64,000 nt of DNA from Undibacterium pigrum (GTDB taxonomy: Bacteria; Pseudomonadota; Gammaproteobacteria; Burkholderiales; Burkholderiaceae_D): assembly GCF_003201815.1 (NCBI RefSeq), contig NZ_QJKB01000002.1:1-64000 (forward strand). Reading direction: 5' to 3'. Shown one piece after another: positions 16,123-26,177 of the stretch. Within the stretch, counting starts at the first letter, position 1. Each line of letters opens with the position of its first letter. Both the position numbers and the translations under genes were made by a program. The notes beneath the pieces are model-generated. The model worked only from the letters and a program-made list of their open reading frames with translations, did not search any database and was not told the origin of the DNA.

Positions 16123-18429
16123 TTACACAGATAATATCTGTTCAGTTTGCCCTACAACCACAAGCGGATGCTCATTGGTCGTCAATGCCACTTGAGAATA
16201 CGTGTCTTGCGCGCTAAAAGAAGATGAGAAATTTGTCACCAGATAGTTATTGGCAACGCTCTCAATCACTTTGCCGTTCATATCGATCAAGGCCACGGAC
16301 ACAACACCACCCGATTTCACGATGGCCTGTAGCTGAACTGCATCGGACGTTCCCAAGTCAAAGTTGAGCTTGGTGTCAGAGCTTAAAATCAAATCATCAG
16401 TGGCAACAATCTGGCCATTTATCTTCAGGTAAGCTTTACTCGTGAGATATTCCAGACCATTCACACTAGCAGTGACCAACAAATTGGTATTGGAACTATT
16501 GACCGTGTTTGCAACGATATTTCCACCCACAGGCGTCAAAACAATATTCGTCGCAGGAGTACCGTCCTTGAATTTATAATCGGCACGGATATCGATACCT
16601 GACAACGGAGCACTGACAGAATATCCAAAAGCATTTGTCACGACCAAGCTTAAATTCTTATTCGTAAAATAATCGTTATAGACTTGCTTGGCAATTTTCA
16701 TATCAAATAAAAAATCCAGCACGGTGTCATTGGCACCAATGTAGGGAATTTTGGCGATGACATTGCCCGCTTCCAGAATGGATGCAGATCCACCAGTATT
16801 CTGTCCAGCAACAATGGAGTACTTCATTTCACTGATACCATAATCGAATCCCGCTTGATTGTAGTATGAGGTGTAGTAGGTAGCCGTTTTGGGCAATGCT
16901 GGCAATACTGCACTGGAATCCAGGGTAGTACGACTACCATACTGGTTCGCAGACAGCGTGGGATTATTGATACTCTCTACTGCCTTGCCATCAAATCCAA
17001 CCATGGCAACAGACACCACACCGCCAGCATTAATCAGGTTTTGTACCTGCGCACTATTGGCAGTCAGCACGTTGAAATCTACCGTCGTGTCGTCAGACAA
17101 AATGAGTTTATCGCTGGCAATGACTTGTCCATTAATTTTCAAATAGGCAGTGCCATTGAAATACTCCAGGCCATTGATACCAGCTTTCACTGCCAGTGTC
17201 CCATTCATGGAATCGGTGAATATACTGATATTCGATACAGGTGTACCTTCTTTATACTTGTATTCTGCCCTGATCCCTGAACCACTTAAATTTGTTGTCA
17301 CTGAATTGCCTGACGCGTCTGTCAATACCAGACTCAATACTTTGCTAGAAGTATTAAAATAATCGTCATAAACCTGTTTTGCCACACCCGGGTCAATGAC
17401 AAAATCGAGCATGGACGCATTCGCAGCAATATTGGCCACTTTGCCGATGACCGTTTTATTTTGCATCAATACAGCACTTCCCCCAGTATTCTCACCACGA
17501 ATAATGTTGTATTGAATTTCACTTATTACCGCTGCGAGGCCTTGTGCGGGAGATTTCATCCATGAAGTGACGATAGTCGCAGAAGGCGGCAGTATAGGTG
17601 CCGTGGTATCGAGCGCGACTGCTGTTTGCGCCCCTACCTTGCCAGAATTTCCAAAAATATCCGTGACTTTGATGCCCAGCATTTTTGCGCCATCCGGTCC
17701 CCAATTAATACCGCCAGGTATATGAACAACTGCTTTTTGCGCTTTCGCTTCTGCAGCAGTCAACACATGGGTAACCGGAATAGAGAAAGAATTATTTCCA
17801 TTCATCAACTCAAGCTTGTACCCCACCGAAGTCTGTACACCGGTCAGATCAACCAGCACATCCATGCCAAGCATTCTTTCAGCATTACTAATGCCATTGG
17901 CAGCTTCAGCAATTTTAAGAGGTGCGCTGGGTACCAGCGTAGGCGGCAAGGCTGTTGCCGTCACGCCAGACAAAATGCCACGCATGACTTCAAAGGCATA
18001 AGAGTAACTATACGAAGCCGCCTTTTCCTGCGTATTCAGGCTGGCCGTAAAATCAGTCGCAAACTTGAGTTTATTTTGTATCGTTATTCCATCCACGCTC
18101 TGCGGTACTGCCCCGTTCAGAATAGCCAGTGCCGCCGCCCCCATATTTACGGCCTTTGTATCAATCTGAGTCGCCCAGTATTTCAGGCCATCAGCATCTG
18201 GTGCACGGCCAAACAAATTCTGGTAGAGGGCCGTGACAACATCGGCAGTCGACTTCCCGCCATAGGTCGTTACATATTCAGCCTGCTCACTGAATGATTG
18301 CGCCAGACCAGCGAGAGATATCTTGTTGGCATCAAGCTGCCCCTCCCAATAGTTCAGGCCAGCCACGTCCGCTGGACGATTGAAATAGGCAATATAGAGT
18401 TTTTGTATAGTGCTGGCGTTGATACCCAT
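16123..18429 (-). CDS. DUF4214 domain protein with two large internal repeats
   Basis: A 768-residue protein without a recognisable N-terminal signal peptide. Two DUF4214 motifs lie at the N-terminus: LYIAYFNRPADVAGLNYW (residues 11-28) and LYQNLFGRAPDADGLKYW (68-85). This domain is usual in secreted surface or RTX-type proteins. Residues about 300-490 and 530-720 are a tandem duplication; matching pieces include SEIQYNIIRGENTGGSA / SEMKYSIVAGQNTGGSA and AYLKINGQVIASDKLILS / AYLKINGQIVATDDLILS. No GGxGxD calcium repeats, LPxTG or PEP-CTERM are present. Residues 183-275 look like an Ig-like beta domain. Type I secretion through a C-terminal signal is my guess and no transporter is adjacent. 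Confidence 0.8.
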   Translation of the reverse strand: MGINASTIQKLYIAYFNRPADVAGLNYWEGQLDANKISLAGLAQSFSEQAEYVTTYGGKSTADVVTALYQNLFGRAPDADGLKYWATQIDTKAVNMGAAALAILNGAVPQSVDGITIQNKLKFATDFTASLNTQEKAASYSYSYAFEVMRGILSGVTATALPPTLVPSAPLKIAEAANGISNAERMLGMDVLVDLTGVQTSVGYKLELMNGNNSFSIPVTHVLTAAEAKAQKAVVHIPGGINWGPDGAKMLGIKVTDIFGNSGKVGAQTAVALDTTAPILPPSATIVTSWMKSPAQGLAAVISEIQYNIIRGENTGGSAVLMQNKTVIGKVANIAANASMLDFVIDPGVAKQVYDDYFNTSSKVLSLVLTDASGNSVTTNLSGSGIRAEYKYKEGTPVSNISIFTDSMNGTLAVKAGINGLEYFNGTAYLKINGQVIASDKLILSDDTTVDFNVLTANSAQVQNLINAGGVVSVAMVGFDGKAVESINNPTLSANQYGSRTTLDSSAVLPALPKTATYYTSYYNQAGFDYGISEMKYSIVAGQNTGGSASILEAGNVIAKIPYIGANDTVLDFLFDMKIAKQVYNDYFTNKNLSLVVTNAFGYSVSAPLSGIDIRADYKFKDGTPATNIVLTPVGGNIVANTVNSSNTNLLVTASVNGLEYLTSKAYLKINGQIVATDDLILSSDTKLNFDLGTSDAVQLQAIVKSGGVVSVALIDMNGKVIESVANNYLVTNFSSSFSAQDTYSQVALTTNEHPLVVVGQTEQILSV

Positions 18430-18781
18430 GAAAATCTTACCTTATAAAAATATATATAAATATTCACTCTGCAGGGAACACAAGTTTTCCACGACCAGAG
18501 CATGACAATGCCGCCCATATCTGAACAGGTCGGGTAAATATCAACTCAATACGGGATTTGGGAAAAGACTGGAATTCAGAAAAGAAGAAATCTGGTCGCC
18601 ATACTCAAGCGAAAATTTTCCGTCATGCACGTACATGCAAATTTCAGGCGCATTTCATCTCCGTAAATACGGCACGACCCGATATTGTTACTTACATATT
18701 GTAACAATTATTAAAGATCTTGTATGTAATACCTCGGTATATACCGCCAGCAATTGACGCCCTCCCCTGTTTTGCGTTCCA
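18430..18781. promoter_or_regulatory. Divergent intergenic region with two dyads
   Basis: This 352-base AT-rich region separates the DUF4214 gene (left) from the hybrid kinase gene (right). It holds ATTGTTAC (18684-18691) inverted against GTAACAAT (18701-18708) with a 9-base spacer, and a 12-bp perfect palindrome CGGTATATACCG (18735-18746) that ends 35 bases before the kinase ATG. Both look like protein-binding sites. No gene is evident. Confidence 0.45.
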
Positions 18782-20725
18782 ATGCTTGAGAATGAATTTC
18801 TTGCTAATGATGTCAAAACTGGCGTGTCACCTGACCATCCCTGGAACAAAGACTCTTGCATGCGAACGGCAAACACGTCCACAAACAGACTGCGTAAAGA
18901 CATTTGGGAAATCCTCTTCCCGGATGAGGCCTATCTTCAGCACAAGCGTGAAAACCACAGGATTATGCTGGCGATAGTACACGCTGCCTGCGCCTTGTTT
19001 GGCTGCATGATGTGGTTCTGGGATTATTTTATTGACCCTGTCGGGGCGCAAGACACTTTGGGGCTGCGGCTTTTGCATGTGGTCTTGCTCCTCAATGTCA
19101 TGAATGCACTCATGCGCACCCGGCGCTGGCTGTCTCAATTGACGATGTTCGTCACCGGCCTGTTCATAGAATGCTTGTTCATGGAAATTTTAAACCGCCT
19201 GCATGGTGCCATGGAATACGGCATAGGCGGTTTCATGTTTTTCCTGCTAATGCCTCTGGTGCTGTTCCAGGGTATATCACTGGTTTTTGGCATCGTGTAT
19301 GCACTATGCGCTGCCGCCTTGCCCCATCTTTTTGCCTGGATGGGCTGGTTAAAGGATTTCCCGCATTTGCAATACGCCCTGCTGCTATGGCCAGCCTGCT
19401 GCCTGTTCATTTTTACCAGTTGTGCGACTGAATTAAACTACCTGCGGCGCTATCACTCTGAAAACCTCAACCGCAAACGCAGCCAGGAAGTCTTGCAGCA
19501 AAAAGAAATGCTGGAACAGCAGCGCAGTGAACTGGAAGCATCCAATCAGGCTCTGACGCTGGCCTATCAACAACAGGAGCAGCAACAAAATGAGCTGACC
19601 CGCTTTCTGGCAGTGGCCAGCCATGATTTGCGCCAGCCCATGCATGCCTTAAATCTGTATCTGGGTGCCTTGTCGAATGTGGAACTGCCAGAACAAGCCC
19701 GCAGCCTGCTGACGAATGTCAGGCATTGCACAGATATCATGGACGATATGTTTTTGTCCTTGCTGGATATTTCGCGCCTGGATGCGCAGATTGTTGAACC
19801 AGCCATCAAAAGCTTTCCGGTGGCGACCATACTCTCCAAGATTATTATTGAATTTACACCGCAGGCGCAGAACAAGCATCTTGAATTTTATGTGAACAGT
19901 ATTGATGCCTGGGTGAGAACCGATGCCAGCCTGCTGGAGCAAATGCTACGCAACCTGACCGCCAACGCAATACGCTACACCCATGTGGGTGGTGTCAAGA
20001 TCACCTGCCAGCCCGAAGGCAACAAATTAAATATCAGTGTTGAAGACACTGGCATAGGTATCTCTGCCTACCAGCAAAAAACCGTCTTTGAAGAATTTTT
20101 CCAGGTTGCCAATCAGCATAAAGACAATAGTAAAGGCCTGGGACTGGGTCTGGCTATCGTCAAGCGTCTCAGCAAACTGCTGGATATACCCGTCAGTCTG
20201 CAATCCCGACTGAATGAAGGCACACGCTTTTCCATCCTTATTCCTATAGCAGTGGCACCAAAAAACCAGGCCCAGGATGAGACAAGTACAAACCAGGCCA
20301 GCGACGAATTGCACGACAAACTGATTGTGGTTATTGATGATGAAAAAAGTGTCTTGCAAGCTACCCAGACTTTGCTGCAGTTATGGGGATGCCAGGTACT
20401 GGCATCTGCCTCAGGGCCAGAAGCCATCCATGCCCTGGCAGAATTGGACATGATGCCAGATGTACTGATCTGTGACTACAGGCTGTCTTCCAAAGAAAAT
20501 GGCTATGATGCCATTCTGGCTATACGCGAAGAATTTAATGAGAATATTCCAGCCTTGCTGGTGACGGGAGAAACGTCGGCAGAGCAAATCGGACCAGAGC
20601 AAACCCGGGATTTTCAGATACTGCATAAACCTTTGCAAGCCGATACCTTGAAAGCCGCCTTGCTGGAATTAATGCGCAACAATCCCCCTCTCCCAGAGCT
20701 GGTCTACCCTTCCGACTTTGACTAA
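18782..20725 (+). CDS. Hybrid sensor histidine kinase with C-terminal receiver
   Basis: A 647-residue membrane kinase. Residues 60-215 hold about five to six hydrophobic segments. A glutamine-rich coiled coil (about 225-272) leads to the HisKA domain with VASHDLRQPMHAL; His-281 is the phosphoacceptor. The HATPase_c domain has N-box NLTANAIRYT, G1 DTGIGI and G2 GLGLGLAIV. A receiver domain (residues 517-635) has LIVVIDDE and VLICDYRLS with the acceptor Asp near 560. No periplasmic sensor domain is apparent, so the signal is probably sensed in the membrane. A shorter start at 18860 is possible; neither has a clear ribosome site. The convergent NarL-type regulator, 13 bases away, is the likely partner. 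Confidence 0.88.
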   Translation: MLENEFLANDVKTGVSPDHPWNKDSCMRTANTSTNRLRKDIWEILFPDEAYLQHKRENHRIMLAIVHAACALFGCMMWFWDYFIDPVGAQDTLGLRLLHVVLLLNVMNALMRTRRWLSQLTMFVTGLFIECLFMEILNRLHGAMEYGIGGFMFFLLMPLVLFQGISLVFGIVYALCAAALPHLFAWMGWLKDFPHLQYALLLWPACCLFIFTSCATELNYLRRYHSENLNRKRSQEVLQQKEMLEQQRSELEASNQALTLAYQQQEQQQNELTRFLAVASHDLRQPMHALNLYLGALSNVELPEQARSLLTNVRHCTDIMDDMFLSLLDISRLDAQIVEPAIKSFPVATILSKIIIEFTPQAQNKHLEFYVNSIDAWVRTDASLLEQMLRNLTANAIRYTHVGGVKITCQPEGNKLNISVEDTGIGISAYQQKTVFEEFFQVANQHKDNSKGLGLGLAIVKRLSKLLDIPVSLQSRLNEGTRFSILIPIAVAPKNQAQDETSTNQASDELHDKLIVVIDDEKSVLQATQTLLQLWGCQVLASASGPEAIHALAELDMMPDVLICDYRLSSKENGYDAILAIREEFNENIPALLVTGETSAEQIGPEQTRDFQILHKPLQADTLKAALLELMRNNPPLPELVYPSDFD

Positions 20726-20738
20726 AGCCAGCAGCGTA

Positions 20739-21380
20739 TCAATCGTACTGGTCTGGAGAATATAGGCCCAGGCGACGGGCTGCCAGCACCGCCTGGGTGC
20801 GGTTGACGACATTCAATACCCGAAAAATCGACGTAACATGCATTTTCACGGTAATTTCTGCCAACTCCAGACGCAAGCCGATTTCCTTGTTGGACAAACC
20901 CTGGCAAAGCAGGGTAAGGGTTTCTTGCTGCCTGGGTGTCAGGGCCAGCAAGGGTTCTTCTTTGTTGGCCTGCTTGCCGCGCAAGGTGATCCAGTTGGAA
21001 TCGAGGGTTTCCCTGGCCAGAATTTTACGCACTATCTCGGCCATGACTTCGGTAGAGACCGCCTTGGAAATAAAGGCCTTGGCTCCGGCACGCAAGGCGG
21101 CATCCACTTCACGCCGGTCTTCTGATGCAGAAATAACCACAATTGCCACATCAGTAAAATTTTTGCGCAGGGAGCTGATGGCTTCCACCCCGTTCATGCC
21201 AGGCAAACCCAGATCCAGCAAAATCAGACGCAAAGCTTTATGTTCCTGTGCCTGTGCCAATGCCTCTTCTGTTGAAGTTACAGCTGCCACCATGGCATCG
21301 CCCAGCATGTGGCGCATGAACACCAGCAAGGCATCACGATAAATCGGATGATCTTCAATAATGAGTGCAGAGATCTTCAT
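20739..21380 (-). CDS. NarL/FixJ-type (LuxR HTH) response regulator
   Basis: A 213-residue two-component regulator. The receiver domain starts MKISALIIEDHPIYRDALL; LRLILLDLGLPGMNG carries the phosphoacceptor Asp and FISKAV the conserved Lys. The LuxR-type HTH covers residues 148-205 (LTPRQQETLTLLCQGLSNKEIGLRLELAEITVKMHV). The start at 21380 gives the canonical N-terminus; a reading eight codons longer is unlikely. It ends 13 bases from the convergent hybrid kinase gene, which suggests that the two form one signalling pair, although they are transcribed separately. Confidence 0.92.
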   Translation of the reverse strand: MKISALIIEDHPIYRDALLVFMRHMLGDAMVAAVTSTEEALAQAQEHKALRLILLDLGLPGMNGVEAISSLRKNFTDVAIVVISASEDRREVDAALRAGAKAFISKAVSTEVMAEIVRKILARETLDSNWITLRGKQANKEEPLLALTPRQQETLTLLCQGLSNKEIGLRLELAEITVKMHVTSIFRVLNVVNRTQAVLAARRLGLYSPDQYD

Positions 21381-21684
21381 CTGATGTTGGTAGCGATAAG
21401 GCAAAAATGAACAACTGACACAAGTATGCCTTTAATTGATGATATAGACATGATATTGAAGCTGTGAATGCTTTCAGGCAAGCAAAACCTGTGAATTTAC
21501 AGATGTAAGGCCGTTTACGGCTGATGAGCAGCTTTTCCTGATTGCCAAATGCTCATTTGGTCTGACATTCGCGGCTGTTGATATTGCAGCAAATTGACAA
21601 AAACTTCTCTGCATTCATGAGCACTTTGCCATGACAAAAACCCGACAAGGATTTAGCTTTAGTACCCAAGCCCTTGATTTGACG

Positions 21685-21690
21685 TATAAT
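21685..21690 (+). promoter_or_regulatory. -10 element of the metH promoter
   Basis: A perfect TATAAT lies about 11 bases before the first base of the riboswitch stem, the right distance for the transcript to start with the aptamer. No good -35 is present at 17 bases, so the promoter may need an activator. Confidence 0.55.
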
Positions 21691-21698
21691 TTACGCTT

Positions 21699-21758
21699 TC
21701 TTGCGCCGATTTGAGATTCAGATTGCGGGCGCGTAATAAGTGCTGCTAAAAGGACGTC
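21699..21758 (+). promoter_or_regulatory. SAM-II-like (SAM-II/SAM-V) riboswitch
   Basis: The sequence follows the SAM-II consensus in order: GCGCCGATTTGA (21703-21714), then GGCGCGTAATAAGTGCTGCTAA (key part 21728-21749), then AAAAGGAC. P1 forms between GCGCC (21703-21707) and GGCGC (21728-21732). Conserved pieces include GATTT after P1, GTAATAA after the 3' P1 strand and GCTAAAAGG at the end. The class binds S-adenosylmethionine through an H-type pseudoknot and turns off methionine/SAM genes. I did not verify the pseudoknot pairing base by base. A terminator hairpin follows at once, and then metH. Confidence 0.75.
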
Positions 21759-21759
21759 G

Positions 21760-21803
21760 CCCGATCCGCCTGCACACACAAGCTGATCGGGTTTTGTTTT
21801 ATT
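21760..21803 (+). terminator. Terminator hairpin between riboswitch and metH
   Basis: CCCGATC (21760-21766) pairs with GATCGGG (21785-21791), followed by TTTTGTTTTATT. It sits directly after the SAM-II-like aptamer and 13 bases before the metH ATG. It therefore looks like the expression platform of a transcription-attenuating switch. Confidence 0.75.
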
Positions 21804-21816
21804 GCGAGTAAATATC

Positions 21817-24800
21817 ATGACTACGACACTGCCTGTATCTGCCCTCGAAACCCGTTTGCGCGAGATTTTGCAAAAGCGCATCCTGATACTCGATGGTGCG
21901 ATGGGCACCATGATACAGCGCTATAAACTGACAGAAGAAGATTATCGCGGCGAACGTTTCAAGGACTTTACAGGCCCCGAAACCGTGCGCGAACTTTTCG
22001 TCAAGGGCAATAATGAATTGCTGTCGCTGACCCAGCCGCATGTCATCGCCGAAATCCATGAGCAATACCTGGCAGCTGGTGCCGACCTCATAGAAACCAA
22101 TACCTTTGGTGCGACAACTGTTGCGCAAGATGATTATCACATGGCGCATCTGGCCTATGAGATGAACGTCGCCTCGGCCAAAATCGCGCGCGCTGCCTGC
22201 GATAAATATTCAACACCGGACAAACCACGCTATGTAGCAGGTGCCCTGGGTCCCACGCCAAAGACAGCATCGATTTCACCCGATGTGAATGATCCCGCTG
22301 CGCGTAATGTCACTTTCGACCAGCTGGTTGCAGCCTATCTGGAACAAACCCGCGGCCTGGTTGAAGGCGGTGCCGATGTGCTGCTGGTCGAAACCATTTT
22401 TGATACGCTGAACTGCAAAGCCGCGCTGTTTGCCATCGACCAGTTTTTCGAAGAGACTGGCACCCGCCTGCCCATCATGATTTCTGGCACGGTAACCGAT
22501 GCCTCTGGCCGTATCCTGTCTGGCCAGACCGTACCAGCATTCTGGAATTCGGTGCGTCATGCCAAACCGCTGACAGTGGGTCTGAACTGCGCCCTCGGTG
22601 CGGCCCTGATGCGCCCGTATGCAGAAGAATTGTCGAAGATTGCCGACACCTTCGTCTGTATTTACCCGAATGCCGGTTTGCCCAACCCCATGAGCGATAC
22701 CGGCTTTGATGAATTGCCCGCCGATACCTCGGCCCTGCTGAAAGAATTTGCCGAAGCCGGTTTCATCAATATCGCCGGTGGCTGTTGTGGCACCACGCCT
22801 GACCATATCAAGGCGATTGCCGACATCCTGCGAAACAAGACCCCACGCGACATCCCGACCGTACCGCCAGCCATGCGCCTGTCTGGCCTGGAACCGTTCA
22901 CGATTGATGAAAGCTCATTGTTCGTCAACGTGGGCGAACGTACCAATGTCACCGGCTCAAAAGCCTTCGCCCGCCTGATTTTGAATGAGCAATACGATGA
23001 AGCCCTGGCAGTGGCACGCCAGCAGGTAGAAAACGGCGCGCAAGTCATCGATATCAATATGGACGAAGCCATGCTGGATTCACTGGCAGCGATGACACGC
23101 TTCCTGAACCTGATCGCATCTGAACCTGATATCGCCCGTGTGCCTATCATGATCGACTCGTCGAAATGGACAGTCATCGAAGCGGGCCTGAAATGCGTGC
23201 AGGGCAAGGCCATCGTCAATTCGATTTCCATGAAAGAAGGCGAAGCAGAATTCCTGCGCCAGGCCACGCTGTGCAAGCGTTATGGCGCAGCCGTCATCGT
23301 CATGGCCTTTGATGAAAAAGGCCAGGCGGATACCTATGCACGCAAGGTGGAAATTTGCGAACGCGCCTATCGCCTGCTGGTGGATAAACTGGATTTTGAT
23401 CCGCAAGACATTATCTTTGACCCAAATATTTTCGCGGTCGCCACCGGCATAGAAGAACACAATAATTACGCTGTCGATTTCATCGAAGCGACGGACTGGA
23501 TACATAAAAACCTGCCCGGTGCCAAGATCAGCGGCGGTGTCTCGAATGTGAGTTTCTCTTTCCGCGGCAATGACCCTGCACGTGAAGCGATACACACAGT
23601 ATTCCTGTACCACGCCATCAAGGCAGGTATGACCATGGGCATCGTCAATGCCGGTATGGTTGGCGTGTATAGCGAGCTGGATGCCGAGTTGCGCGAGCGT
23701 GTTGAAGACGTAGTCTTGAACCGTCGCGAAGACGCTACTGAGCGCATGATAGAAATTGCTGCCACCTTAAAAGCTGGCGGCAAGAAAGAAGAAGCGACGC
23801 TGGAATGGCGTAACGAACCAGTAGAAAAGCGCCTGGCCCATGCGATGGTGCACGGCATCACCAACTGGATAGTCGAAGATACGGAAGAAGCACGCGCTGC
23901 CATCATGGCCGACGGTGGCCGCCCTATCCAGGTCATTGAAGGCCCGCTGATGGCGGGCATGAATATCGTCGGTGACCTGTTCGGCCAGGGCAAGATGTTC
24001 TTGCCGCAGGTGGTGAAATCTGCCCGCGTCATGAAGCAGGCGGTGGCCCACCTTATCCCTTACATCGAAGAAGAAAAGAAGCGCAGCGGCGACAACAAGC
24101 CCAAGGGCAAGATTGTCATCGCCACCGTCAAGGGTGATGTGCATGACATAGGCAAGAACATCGTGACCGTGGTCTTGCAGTGTAATAATTTTGAAGTAGT
24201 CAACATGGGCGTGATGGTGCCCTGCTCAGAAATCCTGGCCAAAGCCAAGGCAGAGAATGCTGATATCATAGGCTTGTCTGGCCTGATCACGCCTTCGCTG
24301 GAAGAGATGGCTTATGTCGCCAAAGAGATGCAGCGCGATCCGCATTTCCGCATGCTCAAGATCCCGTTGCTGATCGGCGGCGCGACTACCAGCCGTGCGC
24401 ATACTGCCGTCAAGATCGCCCCCAACTATGAAGGCCCGGTGGTGTATGTGGCCGATGCCTCGCGCTCAGTGTCGGTTGCGCAGTCGCTGCTGACGCCGGA
24501 GAGCCGTGACCAGTACATCGCTGACCTGGGTAGCGATTACGAACGTATCCGCACCCAGCATGCGAATAAAAAAGCCACGCCCATGGTCACGCTGGCGCAA
24601 GCCCGTGCAAACAAGATGAAAGTGGATTTTACTGGCAGCAATGCGCCGGTCAAACCCAAGTTCATCGGTCGCCGCCTGTTCAAAAATATTGACCTGGCGA
24701 CGATTGCCAATTACATAGACTGGGGTCCATTCTTCCAGACCTGGGACCTGGCTGGTCCTTTCCCGGCGATATTGACCGATGAAGTCGTTGGCGAAGCCGC

Positions 24801-25566
24801 CACCAAGGTATTTGCCGAAGGCCAGGCCATGTTGAAGAAAATCATCGAAGGCCGCTGGCTGACGGCGAATGGCGTGGTCTCTTTATTGCCTGCCAATACC
24901 GTCAATGACGACGATATAGAAATCTACACTGACGACACACGCAGCCAGGTGGCCCTGACTTATTACGGCACGCGTCAGCAAACCGAGAAACCCATCATTG
25001 ACGGTGTGCAAAGACCCAACCAGTGCCTGGCTGATTTCATCGCGCCAAAAGACAGCGGCATCAAGGACTACATAGGCATGTTCGCCGTCACCGCTGGCCT
25101 GGGCATAGAAAAGTATGAAAAGCGCTTTGAAGATGCGCATGATGACTACAGCAGCATCATGCTGAAGTCACTGGCCGACCGTCTGGCCGAAGCCTTTGCC
25201 GAATACCTGCATGAACGCGTACGTAAAGACCTGTGGGGTTATGTCGCTGATGAAGCCTTGAGCAATGAAGAGCTGATCAAGGAAAGCTACAAAGGCATAC
25301 GCCCTGCCCCCGGCTACCCGGCCTGCCCGGAGCATACGGTCAAGACCGAGATGTTCAAGCAGATGCAGTGTGAAGAGATAGAGATGTATATCACTGAATC
25401 ATGGGCCATGATACCGGGTGCAGCAGTATCGGGCTTTTACTTTGCCCATCCTGAATCCAAGTACTTTAGTGTAGGCAAGATCGCCGATGATCAGGTCACG
25501 GATATGGCAGGACGCCGTGGTGTGCCTAAGGAAGAAGTAGAACGCTGGCTGGCACCGAATTTGTAG
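21817..25566 (+). CDS. metH: Cobalamin-dependent methionine synthase
   Basis: Transfers a methyl group from 5-methyltetrahydrofolate to homocysteine through methylcobalamin. The 1249-residue protein has all four modules: homocysteine domain (residues 1-330, with zinc ligands in GLNCALGA and [10 protein letters not shown]), pterin-binding domain (about 360-610, [14 protein letters not shown]), cobalamin cap and Rossmann domains (about 650-890, with VHDIGKN carrying the axial His), and the C-terminal reactivation domain (about 920-1249, [12 protein letters not shown], binds SAM). The ATG at 21817 is preceded by GAG; a TTG five codons earlier lies in the terminator T-tract and is rejected. It is monocistronic, with a riboswitch and terminator in front and a terminator behind. 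Confidence 0.98.
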   Translation: MTTTLPVSALETRLREILQKRILILDGAMGTMIQRYKLTEEDYRGERFKDFTGPETVRELFVKGNNELLSLTQPHVIAEIHEQYLAAGADLIETNTFGATTVAQDDYHMAHLAYEMNVASAKIARAACDKYSTPDKPRYVAGALGPTPKTASISPDVNDPAARNVTFDQLVAAYLEQTRGLVEGGADVLLVETIFDTLNCKAALFAIDQFFEETGTRLPIMISGTVTDASGRILSGQTVPAFWNSVRHAKPLTVGLNCALGAALMRPYAEELSKIADTFVCIYPNAGLPNPMSDTGFDELPADTSALLKEFAEAGFINIAGGCCGTTPDHIKAIADILRNKTPRDIPTVPPAMRLSGLEPFTIDESSLFVNVGERTNVTGSKAFARLILNEQYDEALAVARQQVENGAQVIDINMDEAMLDSLAAMTRFLNLIASEPDIARVPIMIDSSKWTVIEAGLKCVQGKAIVNSISMKEGEAEFLRQATLCKRYGAAVIVMAFDEKGQADTYARKVEICERAYRLLVDKLDFDPQDIIFDPNIFAVATGIEEHNNYAVDFIEATDWIHKNLPGAKISGGVSNVSFSFRGNDPAREAIHTVFLYHAIKAGMTMGIVNAGMVGVYSELDAELRERVEDVVLNRREDATERMIEIAATLKAGGKKEEATLEWRNEPVEKRLAHAMVHGITNWIVEDTEEARAAIMADGGRPIQVIEGPLMAGMNIVGDLFGQGKMFLPQVVKSARVMKQAVAHLIPYIEEEKKRSGDNKPKGKIVIATVKGDVHDIGKNIVTVVLQCNNFEVVNMGVMVPCSEILAKAKAENADIIGLSGLITPSLEEMAYVAKEMQRDPHFRMLKIPLLIGGATTSRAHTAVKIAPNYEGPVVYVADASRSVSVAQSLLTPESRDQYIADLGSDYERIRTQHANKKATPMVTLAQARANKMKVDFTGSNAPVKPKFIGRRLFKNIDLATIANYIDWGPFFQTWDLAGPFPAILTDEVVGEAATKVFAEGQAMLKKIIEGRWLTANGVVSLLPANTVNDDDIEIYTDDTRSQVALTYYGTRQQTEKPIIDGVQRPNQCLADFIAPKDSGIKDYIGMFAVTAGLGIEKYEKRFEDAHDDYSSIMLKSLADRLAEAFAEYLHERVRKDLWGYVADEALSNEELIKESYKGIRPAPGYPACPEHTVKTEMFKQMQCEEIEMYITESWAMIPGAAVSGFYFAHPESKYFSVGKIADDQVTDMAGRRGVPKEEVERWLAPNL

Positions 25567-25583
25567 AGCCTGCTGGAATCTGC

Positions 25584-25627
25584 AAAAAAGCTGCACTTAC
25601 TGAGTATGTGCAGCTTTTATTTTTTAA
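25584..25627 (+). terminator. Rho-independent terminator of metH
   Basis: AAGCTGCAC (25588-25596) and GTGCAGCTT (25608-25616) form a 9-bp stem, with an A-run before and TTATTTTTTA after it, 17 bases past the metH stop. Confidence 0.88.
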
Positions 25628-25710
25628 TTTAACGATGCGCTGAATTGGGCCTGCAAGTCCGCAAGCCAACTATTGGGCCGGACTAAGCTGGTATCAGTAT
25701 TAAATCAGTA

Positions 25711-26010
25711 TTAGCCCAGTTCCTTGATCACCAGATTGGTTAATTCACTGGCGACTGCAGTATCGAAACTTTCTTCCAATAAGCGCCACTTGAAGCTATT
25801 TCCCAACTGCGCTTTTTTATACACGTTGAGACGACGGTCTTTCTTGAATTCAACAACTTTAATTGCAAGCTGCTGCATTACTTTGTGCCGTTTCAGTACA
25901 GTTTTATCCTGCTTTTTTTTGGCGATCTCTACCGGCATTTCCGAAATGACAAACTCAGCTAGCTGAAAGCCAAATTCTTTTTCTTCTTTTGCATTAAACC
26001 AACTAAACAT
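25711..26010 (-). CDS. Small hypothetical protein
   Basis: A 99-residue basic, Lys-rich protein (MFSWFNAKEEKEFGFQL ... LTNLVIKELG). I recognise no family. It is predicted to be cytoplasmic and mostly helical, with a basic middle (AKKKQDKTVLKRHK). It is supported as a gene by its own ATG, by an AAAGA ribosome-site-like sequence ten bases upstream, and by ordered amphipathic composition. It stands alone between metH and the chalcone-isomerase-like gene. Confidence 0.65.
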   Translation of the reverse strand: MFSWFNAKEEKEFGFQLAEFVISEMPVEIAKKKQDKTVLKRHKVMQQLAIKVVEFKKDRRLNVYKKAQLGNSFKWRLLEESFDTAVASELTNLVIKELG

Positions 26011-26177
26011 GGCAATCTTTCTACTTGTGATGAATCCCGGTTCGTGATCGACTTATCACATTTGTATTGCCGGGATGGTTTGCCCATGGGCGAAGAAGTT
26101 ACATGCAACAATTATACTGAATCTTGTTATAGCCTCCTACTGTCATGCAGGCTGTAATTGTTTCAAGATGCATACGT

